Part shown: one piece after another, positions 7,368 through 15,799 of the stretch
How the letters are laid out: every line of letters begins with the position of its first letter
Numbering within the stretch: the first letter of the stretch is position 1
Assembly: GCA_008364785.1 (NCBI GenBank)
Contig: VTTJ01000001.1
Coordinates: 372,001-436,000 of the forward strand
From: Bacillus sp. BGMRC 2118
GTDB taxonomy: Bacteria; Bacillota; Bacilli; Bacillales; SA4
Reading direction: 5' to 3'
DNA length: 64,000 nt
Made by a program: the position numbers and the translations under genes
Notes under the pieces: model-generated
Told to the model about the DNA's origin: nothing
Seen by the model: the letters and a program-made list of their open reading frames with translations, nothing else
Database searches by the model: none

Positions 7368-8968
7368 TCAGACTGTTCACCTTCCATTTTTGGCGGACTG
7401 GGTTTAGACATATTCTCTTGTCGCTCTGGTGCTTCAGTTTTTAAATATTTGGGTCTATTTTTGTTTGCCCAAAAAGGCAGTCTAACAAATACATCAGTTT
7501 GATCCTCAAGTATTAAAGGTGCAACTGGAGTTAAGTAAGAGACTCCAAAAGAGCGAAGACTTGTTAAATGCATGACCATGAGGACTAAAAATGCCAGTAC
7601 GCCAAATAAACCAAATACTGAAGCCGCTAAAATAATGACAAATCTTAAAAGTCTAGTTGAAATAGAAAAATTATAAATAGGAGAAACAAAACTTGCAATC
7701 GCCGTAAAAGATACAACGATAACTAGAACGTTTGACACGAGCCCCGCTTCTACAGCAGCTTGTCCAATAACTAAGGCTCCTACAATCGAAACGGTTTGCC
7801 CAACTGCTCTCGGCATTCTAACTCCTGCTTCTCTTAGAACTTCAAAGGTTAATTCCATAGCTAATATTTCAATCACAGCCGGAAACGGAACTCCTTCTCT
7901 TTGTGCCTGTACACTAATTAAAAGTGTTGTTGGCATTAACTCCTGATGAAATGTTGTGATAGCTACGTACAAAGATGGTAAGACGAGAGCGATCATAAAC
8001 GAAAAATATCGAATAAACCGAATAAAGGAGGCCATAACAAACGGCTGGTAATAATCTTCAGATGCTTGAAAGAAGTCTGTAAAGACAACTGGTGCAACCA
8101 ATACAAACGGGCTTCCATCAACAATAATTATGACTTTTCCCTCAAGTAAGTTCGCACTTGCACTATCAGGGCGTTCTGTATTATTAATTAGTGGGAAGAC
8201 AGTAAAGCTTTTATCTGTAATATATTCATCAATAATTCCCGAGTCTAATATATAACTCGTGTCGATTTTCTTAATTCGAGACCTAACCTCATTTACAATA
8301 TCCTTATTAACAATGCCATCAATATAACTAATTACAACCGATGTTTGCGTATCTCTTCCCACAATGTGAGATTCGAATCTAAGATGTGGGTTTTTAACCC
8401 TTCTTCTTATTAAGCTAACATTTGTCTCCATGGACTCTGTAAATCCATCTTTCGGCCCTCGAATAATGGTTTGAGTACTTGGTTCATTAATACTTCGATA
8501 CTGGATATCAAAAATCTTTAGACACAATACTTCTTTAACATTTTCAACGAACAAGACAACATATCCCGATAGTATATACCAAATAACTTCATGTTCCTTT
8601 GTTACAAACTTATGAGATAACCCAGAAAGATACTTCTTGCGAAATGCCTCAAAAGACTCCTCGTTCTCTATTTGTGTTAAGTCTTCTACTGACAACGATA
8701 GAGGCTCCACAATTTTTTCCGTTAATTGCTTCGAATCAATCATACTGTCTAAATAGCAAAGAAACCCCTTTTGCTTACCTATCATTATGTAATCCTGAGT
8801 AAAGTCAATGGACTCTTGAAAGGTATTTTTACAGAATTGATAGTTTTTAGTCAGTTCTGGTGTGATTTCTTTAGGCTGCTTTCCTACTTCAAGCAGTTCA
8901 GCACTCGTACTAGGGTTAGATTTCTGTATACTTTTTTGTGAGCTAAACAGTTTTGTTAGATTGATCAC
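7364..8968 (-). CDS. Germinant receptor A subunit, GerA/GerKA family
   Basis: A membrane protein with a long hydrophilic N-terminal half (about 285 residues) and a C-terminal membrane domain, typical of GerAA/GerKA. Hallmark motifs are EGKVIIIVDGSPFVLVAP, the segment around PFPAVIEILAMELTFE, and GAL near VIGQAAVEAG. The frame is open from TTG 9007, but GTG 8968 lies nine bases after AAGGGGG and gives MINLTKLFSS. The beginning overlaps the end of the B subunit gene. It is the core integral subunit for nutrient-triggered germination. Confidence 0.93.
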   Translation of the reverse strand: MINLTKLFSSQKSIQKSNPSTSAELLEVGKQPKEITPELTKNYQFCKNTFQESIDFTQDYIMIGKQKGFLCYLDSMIDSKQLTEKIVEPLSLSVEDLTQIENEESFEAFRKKYLSGLSHKFVTKEHEVIWYILSGYVVLFVENVKEVLCLKIFDIQYRSINEPSTQTIIRGPKDGFTESMETNVSLIRRRVKNPHLRFESHIVGRDTQTSVVISYIDGIVNKDIVNEVRSRIKKIDTSYILDSGIIDEYITDKSFTVFPLINNTERPDSASANLLEGKVIIIVDGSPFVLVAPVVFTDFFQASEDYYQPFVMASFIRFIRYFSFMIALVLPSLYVAITTFHQELMPTTLLISVQAQREGVPFPAVIEILAMELTFEVLREAGVRMPRAVGQTVSIVGALVIGQAAVEAGLVSNVLVIVVSFTAIASFVSPIYNFSISTRLLRFVIILAASVFGLFGVLAFLVLMVMHLTSLRSFGVSYLTPVAPLILEDQTDVFVRLPFWANKNRPKYLKTEAPERQENMSKPSPPKMEGEQSE

Positions 8969-10073
8969 CCTGCCTGTCCCCCTTCTTCCCTTTTGTTCTC
9001 CAGACAACTATTGGAAATAAGAGAAAAGGAATTACGATTTGAAACGGTATATGCAAATACATCGGTACAAATTTTAATCCTTCCTGAATATGCTCTGCAA
9101 AATTATCACTAATAAAAATAGAACTTGCCGAAATTACCATTGCCATTGGAAATACAAAATTTCTATAAGATATATTGCCTAAAAACTCAAGGCCTTTTAA
9201 GCCCCCATAAGTGAAAACTGCAACCTTAATAATGACACCAAACATCATAATGAATACAATAAGTAGATCAACTCTCTCAAGAAAATCTAAAAGTGATATC
9301 TCTCTCGCAGCAGATAATAGCGGGAAGGTTGATCGGTTTTTCATTTCGAAACCAAGTGTTGCAATTTGAACGATTGAAGCATAAACGAGGAGTCCACCAG
9401 CAGCTAATAACGAAATGATGCTAACCCTCCGAATATATTTGGAGTTTGACACATATGGAAAAATAACCGTGAATACAATTAACTCTCCAAATGGAAATGT
9501 TAACAAGGAAGGAAAGATTGCACTTACTACTGGGCCAATCCCTTCTGGCATAATTGGCAATAAGTTCTCCATGTGCAGTTCACTAGACAGTAATATCCCA
9601 ACACCTATTCCAATAATAAAAATAATGACATACGGTAAGAATATTTCGCTCGTTCTTCCAAGGACCTCAATTCCTAAATATAATACGTAAGTAATCATAC
9701 ACATCATGATAATGGAGATTACTTCAATAGGAGTTTTTGGCAAAATAGAAGACGTTAATAATTCACAAAAATCTCGCAACACCCTTGCTGCAATATAAAA
9801 GAAATACACAACATACAAAAAGGTAAGACCCTTAGCCATCCATTTACCAAGTGCAAACTCCATGATTTGGAATAAATTCTTGTCTTTTACCCTTGAAACC
9901 AGAGTATAGTAAAAAAGAACCAGTCCAACTCCCATAGAAGTAGCAACTGCTATCGCAATCCATGCATCTTGTTTTGCATCATTTCCAATTCCTACTATAA
10001 TGGCACTTCCCATTTCAAATATAAAAATTAGTATAAATAATTGCCATAGTGATAATTTCTCTGTTAAATTCAC
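8943..10073 (-). CDS. Germinant receptor B subunit, endospore germination permease
   Basis: A 376-residue polytopic protein with about ten membrane segments, similar to the GerAB/GerKB branch of the amino acid/polyamine/organocation transporter fold. This subunit is generally taken to bind the germinant. It begins two bases after the small 2-TM gene stops. In most Bacillus operons the A subunit gene comes first; here B precedes A, giving the order small protein-B-A-C. Confidence 0.93.
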   Translation of the reverse strand: MNLTEKLSLWQLFILIFIFEMGSAIIVGIGNDAKQDAWIAIAVATSMGVGLVLFYYTLVSRVKDKNLFQIMEFALGKWMAKGLTFLYVVYFFYIAARVLRDFCELLTSSILPKTPIEVISIIMMCMITYVLYLGIEVLGRTSEIFLPYVIIFIIGIGVGILLSSELHMENLLPIMPEGIGPVVSAIFPSLLTFPFGELIVFTVIFPYVSNSKYIRRVSIISLLAAGGLLVYASIVQIATLGFEMKNRSTFPLLSAAREISLLDFLERVDLLIVFIMMFGVIIKVAVFTYGGLKGLEFLGNISYRNFVFPMAMVISASSIFISDNFAEHIQEGLKFVPMYLHIPFQIVIPFLLFPIVVWRTKGKKGDRQGDQSNKTV

Positions 10074-10075
10074 GG

Positions 10076-10315
10076 CTATTTACCCTCTATTTGCTTCTGT
10101 GATTTTTTACCTTTCCAAACTCTGTAGTCTATAACCACTGAAACCAAAACTGCAACAAAGGTAGCAATAAGTACCACAGACTTCCTGGTACCAGGTTCTG
10201 GATGGACAACATAAATAAATGAATCAATAAATGAACGATTATAATAAAAGGTATCAACCAAAGAAGAAATCAAAATTTGAGATGATAGAACAACTAAGAA
10301 CAATATCGTAACCAT
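10076..10315 (-). CDS. Small two-TM protein heading the germination operon, candidate D subunit
   Basis: A protein of 79 residues with two predicted membrane helices (about 2-21 and 47-66) separated by a hydrophilic loop with DTFYYNRSFIDSF. It is immediately upstream of the B gene with a two-base gap. Small two-TM D subunits are encoded in some ger operons and modulate receptor function; position, size and topology fit. The frame is open to 10327, but ATG 10315 is five bases after GGAGG. Confidence 0.75.
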   Translation of the reverse strand: MVTILFLVVLSSQILISSLVDTFYYNRSFIDSFIYVVHPEPGTRKSVVLIATFVAVLVSVVIDYRVWKGKKSQKQIEGK

Positions 10316-10389
10316 TAAAACCTCCAAGGAATGCTACTTCTATCCCTTACATTTTCTCCATCTGTTTCATTTTTATGTAAACTCTTCCA

Positions 10390-10424
10390 AATTAAAAGAG
10401 ACTTGGAATAGTCCAAGTCCCTTT
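10390..10424 (-). terminator. Terminator after yodQ
   Basis: GGGACTTGGA and TCCAAGTCTC pair around CTAT, followed by TTTTAATTT on the minus strand. It separates the yodTSRQ operon from the germination operon. Confidence 0.8.
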
Positions 10425-10431
10425 CATCAAC

Positions 10432-11697
10432 TTAATGTTCTTTATTACACCAATTAACAATCATATGCACCATAATTTCTGCTGTTTCAAGAATTTTATC
10501 AATCTCGATATATTCATTAGGGTGATGAGCAACTTCCGTTTTACCTGGTCCAAATACTATTGTTGGAATATTGGCTACTTGAGTAAAGAGACCACCATCA
10601 GTTCCCCATGGAGAAGCTTCAATAACAGGCTTATTTTTTGTAACTTCCTCAAAGCATTCCGTTAACGTCATTAATGCTTCGTGGTTTAAATCTAGTGTAC
10701 CTGGTACCCACTTAGCTCCAAACCACGTTAACTCTACTGGATGTTCTTCAAACCATTCATCTTGGGCAGCTAATGACTGCATTTGTCTTTCTACTTCTCT
10801 CTTTACCTCATCCATGCTTTCTTCCGGAGCAACACCAATTCTTCCTTCTAGAATGACCTCATCGGCTACTGTTGATGGCCAGCTACCTCCGCTAATTTTG
10901 CCGATATTGATTGGAACTGGAATTGGAATGTTATGATATAGAGGGTCATTTATACGTTCATTTCTTCTTTCTTCTAAATCATGCATGGACTTAATTACTA
11001 GTATACTTTTATCTATCGCACTGACTCCTTCATATCTCGTACCACCATGTGCAGATTTCCCTCTTACGGTTAAACGAAACCACATAGAGCCTTGTTGCTT
11101 TGGGAATATCTTCATATTCGTTGGCTCTGGTATGATTGCAGCATCTGCTGTATATCCTCTTGTGATAGCAGCTAATGTTCCTGCACCACCACTTTCCTCT
11201 TCAATGACACTTTGAAAAATAATATCCCCCTTTAGCGAGATATTTAAATCGTTAATGACCTCTATTGCAAGCAGCAGAGCCACAGTTCCACCCTTCATGT
11301 CAGAAGTTCCCCTTCCAAACATCATACCGTCCTTTACCTCTGCACTATAAGGGTCATACTCCCACTGACTTGTATCTCCTTCTGGGACAACATCTATGTG
11401 GCCATTTAATAAAATGGATTTCCCACCACCGGATCCTTTCTTTATCCCTACTACATTCGAACTACCCAAGAACGTAGATCTAGGTGAAACAAAGAATGGA
11501 TGTTGCTGTAGTTTTGCGTAATTGGGTTCCCATATATCAATGCTCTGGCCAATTTCTCTCAGCTTTTCAATAATGATTGCCTGAGCGGGGCTTTCATTTC
11601 CTGATACACTTTTTTCTTGAACAAGGCGTTGAAGTAATCGTATCGTTGAATTCCTATGAAGCAGTATTCGTTCATGAATTTGCTCTCTCAGTTCCAA
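10432..11697 (-). CDS. yodQ: M20 family deacylase, YodQ-like
   Basis: A 421-residue metallo-amidohydrolase of the ArgE/DapE (M20) family. Zinc ligands are visible: H in LLNGHIDVVPEG, D in GRGTSDMKGG, EE in SVIEEESGG, and a late H in AHHPNEYI. In this cluster the likely substrate is an N-acetylated intermediate of beta-lysine breakdown, by analogy with YodQ; this is inferred from context. It lies 11 bases downstream of the CoA-transferase B subunit gene and ends the yodTSRQ operon. Confidence 0.88.
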   Translation of the reverse strand: MELREQIHERILLHRNSTIRLLQRLVQEKSVSGNESPAQAIIIEKLREIGQSIDIWEPNYAKLQQHPFFVSPRSTFLGSSNVVGIKKGSGGGKSILLNGHIDVVPEGDTSQWEYDPYSAEVKDGMMFGRGTSDMKGGTVALLLAIEVINDLNISLKGDIIFQSVIEEESGGAGTLAAITRGYTADAAIIPEPTNMKIFPKQQGSMWFRLTVRGKSAHGGTRYEGVSAIDKSILVIKSMHDLEERRNERINDPLYHNIPIPVPINIGKISGGSWPSTVADEVILEGRIGVAPEESMDEVKREVERQMQSLAAQDEWFEEHPVELTWFGAKWVPGTLDLNHEALMTLTECFEEVTKNKPVIEASPWGTDGGLFTQVANIPTIVFGPGKTEVAHHPNEYIEIDKILETAEIMVHMIVNWCNKEH

Positions 11698-11708
11698 AAC
11701 TTTCCCCC

Positions 11709-12371
11709 CTATTCAACAAACGTAATCTCCCTATCTATCAAAACCTCGGCATCTGTTGCATTCAGTACGTCCTCTAGTGTATACGGTCGCATAATTTCTA
11801 GTAACCTTAACCCCTCATTTATAACCTCCATAACTGCTAACTCAGTTATGATTAGGTGTACACACCCTTTTGCTGTTAACGGGAGTGTGCAGGATTTTAC
11901 AATTTTTGATGAACCATCCTTATTTGTATGTTTCATAACTACAATTACCCTTTTTGCTTTTTGGGCAAGATCTATCGCTCCACCCATTCCCGGAACACGC
12001 TTTCCTGGCACAATCCAATTTGCTAAATCACCTTTTCCACTCACCTGGAGAGCTCCTAAAATAGATAAATCAATGAGACCACGTCTAATAATTGCAAAAG
12101 CTGTTGCACTATCAAAATACGAGGCACCTTTAATAATCGAAACTGGATAACCCCCGGCATTACATAAATTCCCGTCTTCCATTCCTTTAGCAGGTGTTGG
12201 TCCCATGCCTAATACTCCATTTTCTGCATGAAACATGACAGATTTTGATTCAGGAAGATGGTTTGGGACAAGAGATGGAATACCAATTCCTAAATTGACA
12301 ACCATACCGTTGTTTACTTCCAGTGCAGCCCGCTTCGCCATACGGTTTCGTGCATCTATTCCCATATCCAT
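11709..12371 (-). CDS. yodR: CoA transferase subunit B, YodR-like
   Basis: A 220-residue beta subunit of a 3-oxoacid/butyrate-acetoacetate-type CoA transferase. The active-site glutamate lies in the motif FHAENGVLGMGP near residue 50, and LGIGIPSL is present near the start. It pairs with the subunit A encoded just upstream, which it overlaps by 16 bases. In the cluster it probably activates or exchanges a keto acid derived from beta-lysine. ATG 12371 or ATG 12365 could be the start. Confidence 0.9.
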   Translation of the reverse strand: MDMGIDARNRMAKRAALEVNNGMVVNLGIGIPSLVPNHLPESKSVMFHAENGVLGMGPTPAKGMEDGNLCNAGGYPVSIIKGASYFDSATAFAIIRRGLIDLSILGALQVSGKGDLANWIVPGKRVPGMGGAIDLAQKAKRVIVVMKHTNKDGSSKIVKSCTLPLTAKGCVHLIITELAVMEVINEGLRLLEIMRPYTLEDVLNATDAEVLIDREITFVE

Positions 12372-13036
12372 TTCCAGTACACTCCTTCACTTTGAATGAC
12401 ACCATCAACGAAGCACCCTGGTGTAACGATTTCCTCAGGATTTAATAATCCATTTTCAACTATATCTTCTGTCTCAACAAAGGTTACATCACCCGCCATG
12501 GCTACTAAAGGATTCGTATTTCTCGCACTTTTGTCATAAACAAGATTTCCATACATATCACTCTTTTGTGCATAAACAATTGATACATCTGCTGTTAATG
12601 CGGTCTCAATCATACATCTTTTACCGTCTAGTTCAATTACGCTTTTCCCCTTTTCAACCACCGTGTCAAGCCCTACATCTACTAAAATACCCGCTAATCC
12701 TACACCACCGGCTCGAATGCGCTCAGCTAATGTTCCTTGTGGACTAAATTCAACTTCTATCTTACCTTCTGTCATAAGCTTTCCCGCAATCGGATTAGAT
12801 CCAATATGTGATGTAATGATTTTCTGAACCCGTCCCTCAGCTACAAGAGGTCCAATACCAATTGTCGGAAATCCGGTATCATTCCCTATTAACGTAAAAT
12901 CCTTTTTTCCACTTTCTAATATGGCTTTTATGATAGTTGGTGGTGTTCCAATTCCTCCAAAACCTCCGAACATAATGGTACATCCATCATAAATATGACT
13001 CAAAACGTGTTCAATCGTCGTTACCTTGTTTATCAA
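12356..13036 (-). CDS. yodS: CoA transferase subunit A, YodS-like
   Basis: A 226-residue alpha subunit of a family I CoA transferase, with the glycine-rich GGFGGIGTPPTII near residue 23 and the ADVSIVYAQKSDMYGN region typical of AtoD-like proteins. It overlaps both neighbours (26 bases with the aminotransferase, 16 with subunit B), so the three are tightly coupled. The start is TTG 13036 inside the end of yodT. It works as a heteromer with YodR. Confidence 0.9.
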   Translation of the reverse strand: MINKVTTIEHVLSHIYDGCTIMFGGFGGIGTPPTIIKAILESGKKDFTLIGNDTGFPTIGIGPLVAEGRVQKIITSHIGSNPIAGKLMTEGKIEVEFSPQGTLAERIRAGGVGLAGILVDVGLDTVVEKGKSVIELDGKRCMIETALTADVSIVYAQKSDMYGNLVYDKSARNTNPLVAMAGDVTFVETEDIVENGLLNPEEIVTPGCFVDGVIQSEGVYWKWIWE

Positions 13037-14381
13037 GTTTTGTCACATTCCCTTCTAGTTCAGCCATTACATTTGCTAATGCCTCGCTTAGCCTTTTTAC
13101 AAGCTCTTGAATCTGGGCCTTAGTAATGGTTAAAGGGGGTGCAATGATAATAGCATCGCCTTTCATACCATCACTCCCTGCCGCAGCGGGATAAACGAGT
13201 AATCCAGATTCCCTAGTTTTTGAGATAACGAGATTTGTGAGCTGCTTTTCTTGTGGAAAGGGTTTCTTTTCGTTATTGGATACAAATTCTAAACCTAACA
13301 GTAGCCCCTTCCCCCTCACCTCTCCTATTATTGGGAACTGACTCTGTAATTTCCGCAGGTGATTGTATAAATAGATACCATTTTGTTCTGCTTGTTTTAA
13401 TATATGATTCTTTTCTATATAGTCGAGTACGGAATTTGCCACTGCAGCAGATTGTGGATTTCCACTAAATGTATGTCCGCTCATGATTACTTTGGAACCC
13501 TTTTGGATTGGTTCCATAATCTTCGACTCTACCAACACTGCAGCGATTGGTGTATAACCAGCACTCAGCCCTTTTCCTAAAGTGACAATATCCGCTCTTA
13601 TATTCCAATGATCAAGAGCAAGCATTTTACCTGTTCTGCCAATTCCAGTCATGACTTCATCTGAAATAAACAAAATATTATATTTGTCACATAATTCCCT
13701 AATTTCCTCATAATAGCCGGGTGGAGGGGTTATAGCTGCCCCAGCTGCTCCTACAATCGGCTCCATAATGACAGCCGCAATATGTTCCTCTCCAATTCTA
13801 TTAATCGCCTTTTCAAGTTCAGACGCACACTTTAATTGACAACCAGGAAATGTGTCATTGTATGGACATCGATAACAATATGGTGGAGAAAGTGTAGGAT
13901 AATCTTCAAGTAACGGTTCAAATCTCGATCTTCGAAGTGTATGTCCTGACATCGATAATGCACCAATTGTGATTCCGTGATAACTCATCCAACGGGAGAG
14001 TATTTTTTGCTTCGTCTTTATTCCTTTTTCCTGCCAGTATTGTATGGCAATTTTCATCGCCGTCTCCGTTGCCTCAGAACCGCTGTTTACTAAAAAACTA
14101 TAATAGTCTACATTTTCTGTTAATGTTGACAGTTTCGTAGCTAGCTTCTCTGCGGGTATACTGGTAAATTGAGAACGATAAACAAACGAGACTTTAGAAG
14201 CTTGTTCTCTCATTCCTTCTATTACTTCTTCTACACCGTGACCGATACTTGCAGTCACAGCACCAGAAGAACCATCTAAATACTTCTTCCCATTCTTGTC
14301 ATATAAATAGACACCTTCTCCGTGGCTAATAACCGGTAATTCTTCATCTAATACTGGCTTAATAAGGCGAGAGTTTAACAT
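13011..14381 (-). CDS. yodT: Class III aminotransferase, YodT-like
   Basis: A PLP-dependent omega-aminotransferase of 456 residues. The catalytic lysine is in VTLGKGLSAGY, with SDEVMTGIGRTGK and the NSGSEATETAMK cofactor motif upstream. By context it may transaminate beta-lysine or its acetyl derivative. It is the first gene of the yodT-S-R-Q operon. A CxxC-like cluster, YCYRCPYNDTFPGCQLKC near residues 168-185, is also seen in the YodT branch. A short MITE (14487-14595) sits in its upstream region. Confidence 0.9.
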   Translation of the reverse strand: MLNSRLIKPVLDEELPVISHGEGVYLYDKNGKKYLDGSSGAVTASIGHGVEEVIEGMREQASKVSFVYRSQFTSIPAEKLATKLSTLTENVDYYSFLVNSGSEATETAMKIAIQYWQEKGIKTKQKILSRWMSYHGITIGALSMSGHTLRRSRFEPLLEDYPTLSPPYCYRCPYNDTFPGCQLKCASELEKAINRIGEEHIAAVIMEPIVGAAGAAITPPPGYYEEIRELCDKYNILFISDEVMTGIGRTGKMLALDHWNIRADIVTLGKGLSAGYTPIAAVLVESKIMEPIQKGSKVIMSGHTFSGNPQSAAVANSVLDYIEKNHILKQAEQNGIYLYNHLRKLQSQFPIIGEVRGKGLLLGLEFVSNNEKKPFPQEKQLTNLVISKTRESGLLVYPAAAGSDGMKGDAIIIAPPLTITKAQIQELVKRLSEALANVMAELEGNVTKLDKQGNDD

Positions 14382-14486
14382 CTCCAGATCCCTCCACCAC
14401 TCGTATGGTCTGACACTCTTTATCTATACAGTTTATTCGTGGTTCTGTTTGTTCATGAGATAATTAAACATTGAATCAATAAAAAA

Positions 14487-14595
14487 GGCCCTTTTCTAAA
14501 ACTTTGTTGCTTTAGTAGAACTATTCTGGGTGTACAACGAGTTTTAGAAGCAAATTGAGGTTGAATTAGAAGCAACAATCTTTACGAAAACAGCC
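14487..14595 (-). mobile_element. MITE copy A, internally deleted, 109 bp
   Basis: It has both ends of the family (GGCTG and GAGCC on the minus strand, the latter as GGGCC) but lacks about 75 internal bases. It is flanked by perfect 8-bp direct repeats ATAAAAAA at 14479-14486 and 14596-14603. The right repeat is the T-tract of the next gene's terminator. Confidence 0.85.
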
Positions 14596-14603
14596 ATAAA
14601 AAA

Positions 14604-14642
14604 AGAGACTGACTTGCTAAAGGCATAGCAGAGATCAATCTC
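14604..14642 (-). terminator. Terminator of the 14635 flavoprotein gene
   Basis: GAGACTGACTTGCT pairs imperfectly with AGCAGAGATCAATCTC, with a T-tract on the minus strand at 14596-14603. The stem overlaps the stop codon. Confidence 0.7.
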
Positions 14643-15543
14643 CTTCTTCGAGTATTCGCTTGTGAATCCAAATGGCTGCTTGTGCGCCTTCTCCCATAGC
14701 AATTGTCAAGAGCTCTGAATGAACTCCTATGTCACCTGCTACCCATACATTACGTATGTTTGTTTCCTTTGTTCGAGCATTTGTTAGTACATGATGGTTT
14801 TCTAGTCTTTCAATTCCTATATCTTGTAACAAATCAGTATTTACCTTATTACCTCCAAATGCCAAAAACCCTCGATCACCTTCAATACTCTTTCCACTAG
14901 CTGTGATAAACCCTTTAAATATACCGGGTCCATTTGTTTCTACACTCACTACTTGTTCAGTCATCATCTCGATACCATGGTTCTGAAGGTTTTGTTTGGT
15001 TTCACGATTAATTGGGGCTGCGTCTGTATTAATATATACAATATCGTTCGTCCAATGAAGTAAAGTCAGTGCCATATTTGCACCTGCATCACCTGAACCT
15101 GCAACCACAACCTTTTTGCCGGATACTTCATATCCATCACAATCCGGGCATATATAGATTGTCAATCCAAGACATTCCTTTAATTGTGGTAGTTCTAATG
15201 GAATATTGTCTGAAACTCCAGTAGCAATTAGTATATATTTCGCTTCATAGCTATTTTTACCCTTGAGCTGGAACCCTTGATTTTCAAGTTTGGTAATCTT
15301 TGTAATGACATCTTCTATAAACTTTACCTTATATTTCTGAGCATGCTGTTTACCTAACTGCCGTAACTTATTTCCATCTACACCGTCAGGCCAACCAAGT
15401 ACATTATGGTAACATCTACAAAGACTAGAGCGTCCTTCTCCTTTATCAATGACCACTACTTCATGATGATACCGACCTAGCTGAATTGCTGCTTGTAGAC
15501 CAGCAATCCCTCCACCGACAATAATACACTCTGCTGACTGCAT
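14635..15543 (-). CDS. Thioredoxin-reductase-like FAD/NAD(P) oxidoreductase
   Basis: A 302-residue two-dinucleotide-fold flavoprotein. The FAD motif GGGIAGLQAA is near residue 9, the NAD(P) motif GSGDAGANMA near 148, and the C-terminal FAD motif GDIGVHSELLTIAMGEG near 270. Where thioredoxin reductases have CATC, this protein has CPDCDGYE, a redox CxxC. Its partner is unknown. It is transcribed alone with its own terminator. It is a soluble cytoplasmic enzyme, probably a disulfide reductase-like protein. Confidence 0.85.
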   Translation of the reverse strand: MQSAECIIVGGGIAGLQAAIQLGRYHHEVVVIDKGEGRSSLCRCYHNVLGWPDGVDGNKLRQLGKQHAQKYKVKFIEDVITKITKLENQGFQLKGKNSYEAKYILIATGVSDNIPLELPQLKECLGLTIYICPDCDGYEVSGKKVVVAGSGDAGANMALTLLHWTNDIVYINTDAAPINRETKQNLQNHGIEMMTEQVVSVETNGPGIFKGFITASGKSIEGDRGFLAFGGNKVNTDLLQDIGIERLENHHVLTNARTKETNIRNVWVAGDIGVHSELLTIAMGEGAQAAIWIHKRILEEGD

Positions 15544-15570
15544 AAAACCAACCTTTCTTATGTTGAATGA

Positions 15571-15603
15571 AAAAAGTAACTGACTTTTGATAGCCAGTTA
15601 CTT
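15571..15603 (-). terminator. Terminator after the small ORF at 15602
   Basis: AGTAACTG and CAGTTACT pair, followed by TTTTTT on the minus strand; the stem overlaps the stop codon of the small gene. Confidence 0.8.
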
Positions 15604-15721
15604 ATCTCTTTTTCTTTTGTTGTTTTTTAGAAACAGAAGGAAAGCTTTTTTGCTTCGTTTCTATTTCATAAAGTCTTGCTTCATGTACAAGCTTCGCTTC
15701 ATATGTATTAAAATGATACAT
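15602..15721 (-). CDS. Small basic protein of unknown function
   Basis: A 39-residue protein beginning MYHFNTYEAKLVHEARLYE and ending in a lysine-rich tail, KKQQKKKR. ATG 15721 follows GGAGGAG with normal spacing; the longer open frame to 15787 has no supporting site. The small size, charge and own terminator point to a real gene. I do not recognise the family. Confidence 0.6.
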   Translation of the reverse strand: MYHFNTYEAKLVHEARLYEIETKQKSFPSVSKKQQKKKR

Positions 15722-15799
15722 GAGAAAACTCCTCCTTAATGTACCTATCATGAATAGAGTTTTCCCAAGAATCATCGTCCTATACATCTTTTGTTTGTT

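Noticed and set aside
11656..12150. 164-codon plus-strand ORF opposite yodR
   Set aside because: It is antisense to a well-supported CoA transferase gene, has no ribosome binding site and no recognisable domain.
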